From Gemmatimonadota bacterium (GTDB lineage Bacteria; Gemmatimonadota; Gemmatimonadetes; Gemmatimonadales; Gemmatimonadaceae): a DNA stretch of 64,000 bases. This document shows, in pieces, positions 57,326 to 64,000 of this stretch (position 1 is the stretch's first letter; every line of letters begins with the position of its first letter). The translations under genes were made by a program, and so were the position numbers. Under the pieces are notes generated by a model that was given only the letters and a program-made list of their open reading frames with translations, made no database searches and was not told the DNA's origin. Location: positions 62,001 to 126,000 of the forward strand of contig BJHH01000004.1 in NCBI GenBank assembly GCA_014192065.1. The letters run 5' to 3'.

Positions 57326-58843
57326 TTATGTGCTGAGTGGGGGTGAAGAACGTGGTGTCGTCCATGACGAGAGCGTTCCGGTCAAGACGGTCACCGTGGT
57401 GCCGATCAACACGTACCACGGCCATGCGACGGATTCGAATGGATGCAGCAGGGGTGCTAGCACCGGGATCGCGGTCCCAATGATCTTGGCGAACACGACC
57501 AGCGCCATGGCTGTCAGGCCGACGCTCATGCCGAGGATCGCGTCGCGTTGCTGCGCCCGTTTGACGAAGATACCGAGAAAGAACCCGCCGAGCAGTGCGC
57601 CGTACGTGAACGACGCGATCGAAAGGGCGATCACCACTACCGGCGTTCGTCCTTCGGGAAAGAGCAGGGCGCCGAAGGTGAGCACCGTGCCCCAGGCGAG
57701 CGCAAACCGCTTGCCCGCACGCAGCGTCAGCGGGTCGTCCGCACTGCGCTTCGTGAGCGGGAGGTAGATGTCATGCGTGGTGGTTGCGGCCAGCGAATTG
57801 ATGGCGCCTGAATGCGTACTCATCGTGGCGGCTACGATGGCCGCGACGATCAGTCCGAGCAGGCCGTGCGGCATCTGCTCGACGATGAAGGTGGGGAAAA
57901 TCTCGTCCGTGGTGGCAAAGGTCCGGGTTCCGTACGCGGCCCAGAGGCCGAGCCCGACCATCAGGAAGAGGATGAACTGGAAGAAGACGACGATGCCGCT
58001 GCCGATAATCGCGCGCTGGGCATCACGGAGTGAGCGCGCCGAGAGGAGCCGCTGCACGATGAGCTGGTCGGTACCGTGCGACGCCATCGCGAGGAAGGCA
58101 CCGCCGATGAGGCCGGACCAGATGGTGTGCGGATTGCTCAGCGTGAATGAAAAGTCGACGAACTGGAGTTTGCCGGCGGCGCCCGCGGCGTTCAGGATGC
58201 CTCGCCAGCCACCGACCGTCGACATGCCGAGCAGGACGATCGCCGAGGCGCCGCCCAGGAGGTACACGCCGGCCTGGATCAACTCGGTCCACACCACGGC
58301 TCGCATGCCGCCCTTGTAGGTGTAGACGACCGTGAGCAGTCCCAGGACGAGAATCGCGGTGGGCATCAGGTATTCGCGCGGCATCACTGGCCCAATGATC
58401 AGTGCGAGCGGAATCGCGGTCGCGAACACACGTACCGAATCGGCCAGCCCGCGCGTGGCTAGGAAAATGATCGCCGTGAACCGGCGTGTTGCCGTGCCGA
58501 AGCGGGTCTCGAGGAGAGTGTACGCCGTGACGAGGTTGCCCGCGAAATAGCGTGGCAATAACAGGGTGGCCACGACGATTCGGCCGAGGATGTACCCGGC
58601 GCAGACCTGGAGGAATCCGAGATTGCCGGCGTACGCGAGTCCCGGAATCGAGATGAACGTCAGCGCGCTCGTCTCCGACGCCACCACCGAGAACATCACG
58701 GCCCACCACGGAATGTCGCGGTCGGCGACGAAGTACGACGTCGCGTTCTTCTGCTTGCGTCCCACCCAGAGTCCGAACGCTGTGGTGCCGGCGAGGTACG
58801 CCACGACGACCAGCAGGTCGATCACGCCGAATCTATTCGACAC
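57326..58843 (-). CDS. sodium:solute symporter (SSS family)
   Basis: The protein has about 505 aa. GTG 58843 is chosen since GGAGG lies six bases before it; a longer TTG start would swallow that site. About thirteen helices are present. RDIPWWAVMFSVVASETSALTFISIPG and GYILGRIVVATLLLP are SSS hallmarks of the sodium and substrate sites. The second half contains ATMSTHSGAINSLAATTTHDIY. SSS members carry sugars, sialic acid, amino acids or vitamins. The paired amino-sugar kinase suggests uptake of GlcNAc, MurNAc or related sugars, an inference from neighbourhood. Confidence 0.88.
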   Translation of the reverse strand: MSNRFGVIDLLVVVAYLAGTTAFGLWVGRKQKNATSYFVADRDIPWWAVMFSVVASETSALTFISIPGLAYAGNLGFLQVCAGYILGRIVVATLLLPRYFAGNLVTAYTLLETRFGTATRRFTAIIFLATRGLADSVRVFATAIPLALIIGPVMPREYLMPTAILVLGLLTVVYTYKGGMRAVVWTELIQAGVYLLGGASAIVLLGMSTVGGWRGILNAAGAAGKLQFVDFSFTLSNPHTIWSGLIGGAFLAMASHGTDQLIVQRLLSARSLRDAQRAIIGSGIVVFFQFILFLMVGLGLWAAYGTRTFATTDEIFPTFIVEQMPHGLLGLIVAAIVAATMSTHSGAINSLAATTTHDIYLPLTKRSADDPLTLRAGKRFALAWGTVLTFGALLFPEGRTPVVVIALSIASFTYGALLGGFFLGIFVKRAQQRDAILGMSVGLTAMALVVFAKIIGTAIPVLAPLLHPFESVAWPWYVLIGTTVTVLTGTLSSWTTPRSSPPLST

Positions 58844-58945
58844 CGTATGCCTCCATGGCAAAGTGCTCTGGCATCATCCGCGCGGTCGTTTCATGTGCGG
58901 CGGCGACGACCCTCCGCATCCGCTCGGGTGCCGAATGTAGCGATT

Positions 58946-58988
58946 GCCCGCGAGAAGGCCCGCGAGAAGGCCCGCGAGAAGGCCCGCG
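58946..58988. repeat. 12-bp tandem repeat GCCCGCGAGAAG (3.6 copies)
   Basis: Three full copies (58946-58981) and a partial one abut the terminator-like hairpin of erpA and repeat its 3' arm. The surrounding intergenic space is 58844-59073. Confidence 0.92.
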
Positions 58989-59010
58989 CTCCCAGTGGGG
59001 ATCGCGGGCC
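58981..59010 (-). terminator. candidate erpA terminator
   Basis: Perfect 8-pair stem GGCCCGCG (58981-58988) with CGCGGGCC (59003-59010), 14-base loop with further pairing. On the minus strand it lies about 65 bases past the erpA stop and is followed by TTCT. Confidence 0.55.
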
Positions 59011-59073
59011 TGGTCGCCAGCTTCGCGGTCGCTCAGGCGGGGGCCACCTGAAGCCGGCCGTGCCACGGTCAGC

Positions 59074-59430
59074 TCAGGCCGTGAACGAGCTTCCGCAGCC
59101 GCAGCCGCCGGTCGCATTCGGATTCTTGAATGTGAACCCTGAACCCTGCATCGACGTCACGTAGTCGATCGTGATGCCAGCCATGTACTGCATCGAGAAC
59201 GGGTCCACGAATACCTTGTACCCATCCTGTGTGACCACCGTATCGTCGTCTGCCGGCTTGTCTTCGATCAGTAAGCTGTACTTGAAGCCCGAGCATCCAC
59301 CGGGTTGCACGGAAACGCGCAGCCCGCCGACCTCTGGCGAAACCTGCTCGGCGTCCATGAACTTGCGAACTTCAACGGCCGCAGCGGCCGTCATCGTGAC
59401 GGCCAGTTCGGCCTGACTCATTGTGCTCAT
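59074..59430 (-). CDS. erpA: A-type iron-sulfur carrier protein ErpA/IscA
   Basis: The protein has about 118 aa from ATG 59430, with GAGGAA ahead of it. The three cluster-ligating cysteines are in GGCSGFKY and the C-terminal GGCGCGSSF. It passes Fe-S clusters to apoproteins; clients here would include ActB. HesB/IscA/ErpA family members cannot be separated reliably by eye; the name ErpA is the best guess. It is divergent from the membrane protein starting at 59486. Confidence 0.88.
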   Translation of the reverse strand: MSTMSQAELAVTMTAAAAVEVRKFMDAEQVSPEVGGLRVSVQPGGCSGFKYSLLIEDKPADDDTVVTQDGYKVFVDPFSMQYMAGITIDYVTSMQGSGFTFKNPNATGGCGCGSSFTA

Positions 59431-59485
59431 TAGGTTCCTCCACAGAGTTCGCGCGTGGTGCGCGGGCATACCCCATAACTATACC

Positions 59486-60049
59486 GTGGACCGCGACCGT
59501 TCTCAAGGAATTCAGAGCGCCATCGGTTTCGTCGTCCTGGTGGCCCTATGCGCTGGGCTCGGCTATGGCGCGTGGATGGTGCTGACACGCCCCAAGGCCC
59601 CGGACGGTGCGCTGGCGGCTCGGCGTAACTACTCCGGCCCCGACTCGGTGGGATTCGTCGCCGTGGCCGGCGAGGGCGTCGAACTCGAGATCTTGGGACC
59701 CGGCGGTGCCCGCACGGCGACGACGGGCGGCGAAGGACCAGGAAAGATCGTCCGGTCCGAGGCTTCCGTGGACTGCCCTGGGTTTTCGAGTCCCGGCGGT
59801 ACGGAATCCGCCTGTACCGTCAGCATCAACCTGAACACCCCGGGGCCCGGCGACTACACGGTCTTGGCTCGGGCCGCCGAACGCCGCTCGGTGGTGCTCA
59901 ATGTGGGCTGGGCTAGCGCGACGCAAGCGCGGAAGGGGGCGTTCGATGTCCGCGTGCAGGTCGCGGCGCGCGGCGCCACGTCGTTCGGGATCATCGTCAC
60001 ACGCGAAGGTGTGACACAGCGTTCTGAGCCCAAACCGGTCGCACCCTAG
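59486..60049 (+). CDS. unknown single-pass membrane protein
   Basis: The protein has about 187 aa from GTG 59486; GTG 59423 in frame would overlap erpA. Near the N-terminus is one membrane helix (IGFVVLVALCAGLGYGAWMVL), followed by an extracytoplasmic domain. That domain is rich in Gly, Val and Thr, with two cysteines (CPGF and CTVS) in a likely beta-sandwich pattern. I do not recognise a family. It may be an envelope protein; it is convergent with nagZ. Confidence 0.6.
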   Translation: MDRDRSQGIQSAIGFVVLVALCAGLGYGAWMVLTRPKAPDGALAARRNYSGPDSVGFVAVAGEGVELEILGPGGARTATTGGEGPGKIVRSEASVDCPGFSSPGGTESACTVSINLNTPGPGDYTVLARAAERRSVVLNVGWASATQARKGAFDVRVQVAARGATSFGIIVTREGVTQRSEPKPVAP

Positions 60050-60077
60050 ACGTTCGCTTCGATGCGTTCCGTTGTTG

Positions 60078-62954
60078 CTAGCGCTGTAGCGCCGAAAGGC
60101 CCACCACCGCATCGGCCAGCGCCTGGCGCACTCGCGTGATCTTGGTGTTGGCGCGGGTTGGGTTCACACGATTGGTGAGCAGGACGACGAACAGGTCGTT
60201 CGCCGGATCGATCCAGATCGACGTGCCGGTAAAGCCGGTGTGCCCAAAGGCAGGGCGGCGCATCAGGCGGCCCGCGGAATTATTTCCGGTCGGTGTCTCC
60301 CACCCGAGCGCGCGATTGGAGAACGCCGAATCCTGGACTGTCGTGAACTGGCGCACCGTGGCCGCTGAGAATAGGCGCGCGCCGTCGAGCGTGCCTTCGT
60401 TCAGGTACGCGCGCGCCAGCCGCGCCATGTCGACGGCGCAACTGAACAGGCCCGCGTGCGCCGAGACGCCGCCAAGCGCGAATGCATTTTCGTCGTGCAC
60501 TTCGCCGCGCAGATGCCGCTGACGCCATGGGTCCACCTCGGTCGGCGCGATGCGCGCTGAGTCGGCGGCTGGCGGTAGGTAGCGGGTGTGGGTCATCCGG
60601 AGCGGCGCGAACAGATGCGTGGCCGCGTAGACGTCGAGCCGTTCGCCCGTGACCGCGCGCACGACTTCGCCGAGCAGGATCGCACCGAGGTCCGAGTAGA
60701 CCATTCGGATGTTGGGGAGCGTGTCGAGCGGCGTTTCGTAGACGAGACGCATCGCGGCGGCCGTATCGGTCGCCTCCTTGTACACCGGCCGCCACGCCGG
60801 GAGTCCCGACGCATGCGTCAGGAGGTGGCGAATCGTCACCTTGTCCTTGTTCGGTCCGGTCCAGGAACGCAGGTAGCGTTGTACGGGTGCGTCCAGATTC
60901 ACGCGCCCTGATTCGACCAGTTGCATGATGACTGAGGTGAGCGCCACGACTTTCGTGAGCGACGCCATGTCCCAGAGCGTATGGGAGTCCGGAACCGGCG
61001 ACGCGCTCCAGTCGAGGTGGCCGGCGCCGTACTCAGCGAGCACGCCTGCTCGACGTCCGACGATCGCATACGCGCCGGGGAACGCGCTGTCGCGTACTGC
61101 CGCGTCGAGGATCGCGCGCACCGTGTCCTGCAGCGGAGTGGGCGGAGGGGCAGGGGATTCGTCTGCATGGGCTGCATCGTCGCGCCCGGCCGCGAACGGG
61201 CGGGCGAGCCCGTCACCGCGTGTGAAGAATCCTGGCAGTGACACCGGCGCACGTCCAGTGGCCGGACCGGTACCCGCAAGCACCCGCGCGGCCGCCTGTT
61301 CGAGCGCGGGACCTCGGCCGAATGTTGCAAGGTAGATGCCGACTCTTGGCATCTCGCGAAGGATGTATGGATTCCCCTCTGCGACTACAAACACGTCGCG
61401 AACGGTGGAGAGAGAATCCACCCAGCGGGCAAACGCTGGTGCCAGCACGAACCGGCCTTCGCCCTCCACGGTCCGCACCAGTGTGTGCACGACGACGCGT
61501 TCACCCGGCCGTGCGATCGAGTCGAGCTGCGGGCGCGGGGTGGCCGGCGTGACGCGGACCAGTCGTGTTCCGCGGATCGTGAGACGTAACTCGGCCGCAA
61601 AGTCGCGGCCGGCCGTGATGTCCATCTCGCCGGCATAGTTCACAATGACCGTCGGTACGCCAGCGGGCATCGGTACGAGTGCACGCGCGTCACGAATCAC
61701 CGTCACCGCTTGCTGTGCGATTCGCCGCGCAGCGGTGCGATGGGCTGCCGACCCAACGATCACGCGCAGAGAATCGAGCGCGACGAACGGATGCCGCGCC
61801 GCGCCTGTTCGCGCCTTGATTTCCAGAATGCGGCGTACTGAGCTGTCGATCCGAGCCGGCGTGATGACGCCCCGCTCGACGGCGGCGACCACCGCGTCGA
61901 TCGCGCGCTTCGTGTCGGTCGGCATCAGCAGGATGTCGCTGCCCGCCTGCACCGCAAGCACGGAGCTCTGGTCGACATCGTACCCCTTGCCGATGCCCTG
62001 CATGGTCATCGCGTCGGTCACGGTGAGACCCGCGAACCGCAGGGTGTCGCGCAGCAGGCCTGTCATAATCGGCGCGGCGAGCGTTGCTGGCACCGAATCG
62101 TGCGAAATGGCGGGCAGGGCGATGTGCGCGCTCATGACCCCGGCGATCCCGGCGTCAATCACCGCGCGAAATGGCGCGAGCTCGACGGCCGCGAGTCTTG
62201 CCCAGTCGCTCCGCACCACCGGTAGGGCGAGGTGCGAATCGGTGTCGGTGTCGCCGTGGCCGGGGAAATGCTTGGCAGTCGCGGCCGCGCCGGCCGACTG
62301 AAGCCCTCGCACGAAGGCCGCCGAGAAGCGCGCCACCGTCGCCGGGTCCTCACCAAAACTCCGCGTGTTGATCACCGGATTCGCCGGGTTGTTGTTCACG
62401 TCCACGACCGGCGCAAACACGAGATGGATACCGGTCGCCCGTGCCTCACGGCCCGAGATGCGGCCAGCTTCTTCGGCGTTCGCCTCATTGCCCGTCGCCC
62501 CAATGGCCATCGCATTCGGCAGGACTGTCGCGCTTCCGGCGGTGTATTGCGCAGGAGCGAACGGTCCACCCTCGAGGCGTCCGAGCCCCGGCTCCAAATC
62601 GCTGGCGACGAGCAGCGGCACGCGCGCGGCGCGCTGCAACGCATTGACCTTCTCGGCAACCTCGATCGGTGTGCCAAGTGACATCACCACGCCACCGACA
62701 TGATCGTCGGCCACCCAGTGTCTGGCCTCCACAAACGAACTGTCCGTCGTGCTCGTGTAATCGCCGAGCACCCAGACCATCACCATCTGCGCGACCCGGT
62801 CACGTAGCGAAAGTGATGCCAGCGTTTGATCCACCCAGCGCCGGTCGGCACTATTCAGTGGGGCGTTCGGGGCCATCGGTGATGTCACCCCGCGTCCACT
62901 GTTCACGATCGGTGTTCTCACGCACGACATCAGACCTACCACTTGGGCGCACAC
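60078..62954 (-). CDS. nagZ: NagZ-type GH3 beta-N-acetylglucosaminidase fused to a beta-lactamase-like serine hydrolase, lipoprotein
   Basis: The protein has about 958 aa. The first half is GH3: VASDLEPGLGRLEGG, KHFPGHGDTDTDSHLALPVV (the His/Asp dyad of NagZ) and VTDAMTMQGI (nucleophile Asp). The last third is a class C beta-lactamase/esterase-like domain with SLTK (SxxK), YSDLG in the YxN position and HTGFTG in the KTG position. It hydrolyses GlcNAc-MurNAc linkages in peptidoglycan fragments; the second domain's substrate is unknown. LMSC looks like a lipobox. The start is uncertain: GTG 62954 is used, while TTG 63164 would overlap the divergent gene by about 200 bp. Confidence 0.82.
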   Translation of the reverse strand: MCAQVVGLMSCVRTPIVNSGRGVTSPMAPNAPLNSADRRWVDQTLASLSLRDRVAQMVMVWVLGDYTSTTDSSFVEARHWVADDHVGGVVMSLGTPIEVAEKVNALQRAARVPLLVASDLEPGLGRLEGGPFAPAQYTAGSATVLPNAMAIGATGNEANAEEAGRISGREARATGIHLVFAPVVDVNNNPANPVINTRSFGEDPATVARFSAAFVRGLQSAGAAATAKHFPGHGDTDTDSHLALPVVRSDWARLAAVELAPFRAVIDAGIAGVMSAHIALPAISHDSVPATLAAPIMTGLLRDTLRFAGLTVTDAMTMQGIGKGYDVDQSSVLAVQAGSDILLMPTDTKRAIDAVVAAVERGVITPARIDSSVRRILEIKARTGAARHPFVALDSLRVIVGSAAHRTAARRIAQQAVTVIRDARALVPMPAGVPTVIVNYAGEMDITAGRDFAAELRLTIRGTRLVRVTPATPRPQLDSIARPGERVVVHTLVRTVEGEGRFVLAPAFARWVDSLSTVRDVFVVAEGNPYILREMPRVGIYLATFGRGPALEQAAARVLAGTGPATGRAPVSLPGFFTRGDGLARPFAAGRDDAAHADESPAPPPTPLQDTVRAILDAAVRDSAFPGAYAIVGRRAGVLAEYGAGHLDWSASPVPDSHTLWDMASLTKVVALTSVIMQLVESGRVNLDAPVQRYLRSWTGPNKDKVTIRHLLTHASGLPAWRPVYKEATDTAAAMRLVYETPLDTLPNIRMVYSDLGAILLGEVVRAVTGERLDVYAATHLFAPLRMTHTRYLPPAADSARIAPTEVDPWRQRHLRGEVHDENAFALGGVSAHAGLFSCAVDMARLARAYLNEGTLDGARLFSAATVRQFTTVQDSAFSNRALGWETPTGNNSAGRLMRRPAFGHTGFTGTSIWIDPANDLFVVLLTNRVNPTRANTKITRVRQALADAVVGLSALQR

Positions 62955-62963
62955 GATGAACCT

Positions 62964-64000
62964 ATGCAGGCGCGACCGCCGCGACCGCCGAACCAGCGGC
63001 GGCGATCCGGCGGCCGGCGAGTGCTGACCCGCGTTAATGCGGTCGTCTGCGCCGGCCTCTTTGTGGTGGCTGTCGTCGGCTGCGTGCCGGCGGTCGCTCT
63101 GCGAAGCGAGCGTGGCGCGCCCGAACGTCTGCGTTTCGGTGTCAGCGTACTCCTCGACGATCAACTGTCCCTCGTGCGTGGAAGACGTGTTGGACTGGTG
63201 ACGGACGCCGGCGCGCGCGATGAGCGCGGGCGCGGTGTCGAAACGTTGTTTCGCGCAGACCCGCGCGCGCGGTCGGCGCGTGTGGTGGTCGTGGCTGCTT
63301 GGCGCGCCGACGCCGCAGCGAGTGCGACGGCGGGACCGTACGGCGCGGGAACCGTCGCTGACAGCATCCGGCTGACGGGCATCGCCGATGCGATGGATTC
63401 AATCGCCGCCGTGTCCCAGATCGTCGTCGTCGATCTGTCGGACGACGGCGTGCGCACTGGCGCCGCGCCGTGGATCATGCTGGCGGCGTTGCGCGCGGCG
63501 TCGCAGCACCACGTGGCGCTGTTGGTGCTCGATCGGCCGAATCCGCTCACGGGTGAACACTCCGAGGGTCCGGTGGCGGACGCATCGTCTGGGGCATCGG
63601 ACGCATTATATGGGCTGCCGGCGAGGCATGGAATGACGCTGGGCGAAATGGCGCGCTGGTTCAACGCGACTGGTGCGCTCAATACCGCGCTCACCGTGGT
63701 CCCCGTGCGGGGATGGCGACGGTCCGCGTGGCCGGTCGCACGTGGTGTCACGCTCCGCCGCGGTGACGGCAGCGAGAAGTCCCCTGAGCAGATCGCGATG
63801 CTTGGCGCGCTCGCGCCGTTCGCGGCGACGAACCTGCACGTCCAGGCTGGCAAGGGGCGCACACCCATTCGCGTTGGAGCGCCTTGGCTCGATGCGAAGG
63901 CTGTTGCCGGGATCCTGAGCGACCGACTGATGGCCGGTCTGCAGTTCCGCAGCGACCGCGCAGCCTTCGGCGCCGGAGGGGCGATGCCAGCTTTGGTGAT
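62964..64000 (+). CDS. NamZ-like exo-beta-N-acetylmuramidase (DUF1343), partial
   Basis: The frame is open to the end of the window (345 codons visible). ATG 62964 gives MQARPPRP with an Arg-rich head, then a lipoprotein signal with VVGC; GTG 63021 is an alternative start. DUF1343 motifs: LVLDRPNPLTGEHSEGP, YGLPARHGMTLGEMARWFN, LTVVPVRGWRR and RVGAPWLDAKA. NamZ of this family removes terminal MurNAc from peptidoglycan fragments. Its N-terminal half (VGLVTDAG) is more divergent than the rest. It is divergent from nagZ, with start codons within about 10 bp of each other. Confidence 0.78.
   Translation, partial: MQARPPRPPNQRRRSGGRRVLTRVNAVVCAGLFVVAVVGCVPAVALRSERGAPERLRFGVSVLLDDQLSLVRGRRVGLVTDAGARDERGRGVETLFRADPRARSARVVVVAAWRADAAASATAGPYGAGTVADSIRLTGIADAMDSIAAVSQIVVVDLSDDGVRTGAAPWIMLAALRAASQHHVALLVLDRPNPLTGEHSEGPVADASSGASDALYGLPARHGMTLGEMARWFNATGALNTALTVVPVRGWRRSAWPVARGVTLRRGDGSEKSPEQIAMLGALAPFAATNLHVQAGKGRTPIRVGAPWLDAKAVAGILSDRLMAGLQFRSDRAAFGAGGAMPALV

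Overview
The window is high-GC bacterial DNA from a Gram-negative (diderm) organism: it carries lipid A and LPS-assembly genes (lpxH, rfaE2, lptE), TonB/ExbBD transport machinery, lipoprotein signals and Tat signals. The rRNA sequences, the alternative complex III locus and the style of the exported proteins (RGG-like glycine-rich inserts, S9 peptidases, DUF2911, TonB-plug proteins) suggest a member of the Gemmatimonadota. This placement is an inference from recognition, not from a database search.

Layout. 0-10 kb: tail of a PIN-domain toxin, a Tat-exported double-VOC protein, a DUF2911 protein, a large S9 peptidase, an MFS transporter, rsmD, and a DUF4159/amidohydrolase pair. 10-20 kb: a remnant of an S9 peptidase, a TonB-plug-type protein, speA, sodA, a DedA protein, a MatC-like carrier and lpxH, then a tightly overlapping run of thioesterase, lptE, rfaE2, rph and rdgB. 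19.9-26.1 kb: three tRNAs (Pro, Arg, Lys) and one complete rRNA operon (16S-23S-5S). It has a clear promoter, no spacer tRNA, two long-range processing stems and a strong terminator.

26-28.6 kb: a MatB-like acyl-CoA ligase and a TrmJ-like methyltransferase, divergent around a six-copy heptamer repeat. 28.6-52.8 kb is an energy-conservation island. It holds all six genes of alternative complex III (actA-F, quinol:electron acceptor oxidoreductase) behind a perfect CRP/FNR-type palindrome. A tRNA-Ala follows, only 13 bp ahead of ccmABCDEFGH (cytochrome c maturation). Then come a peroxiredoxin, a PAS/GAF histidine kinase, an OmpR-type response regulator with its kinase, a TonB-ExbB-ExbD-ExbD-TonB cluster and a membrane H+-pyrophosphatase. 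ActA and ActE need covalently bound haem supplied by the Ccm system, the complex contributes to the proton-motive force, and ExbBD/TonB spend that force. A PmrA/QseB-like box lies between the two-component genes and tonB.

52.8-64 kb: an amino-acid permease, a dicarboxylate/amino acid symporter, a dienelactone hydrolase, a BadF-type amino-sugar kinase, a sodium:solute symporter, erpA and an unknown membrane-anchored protein. At the right end a NagZ-beta-lactamase-like fusion lipoprotein diverges from a partial NamZ-type (DUF1343) lipoprotein. Kinase, symporter, NagZ and NamZ together look like a peptidoglycan-recycling neighbourhood and are the most interesting functional inference here. No CRISPR array, prophage or insertion sequence was seen.
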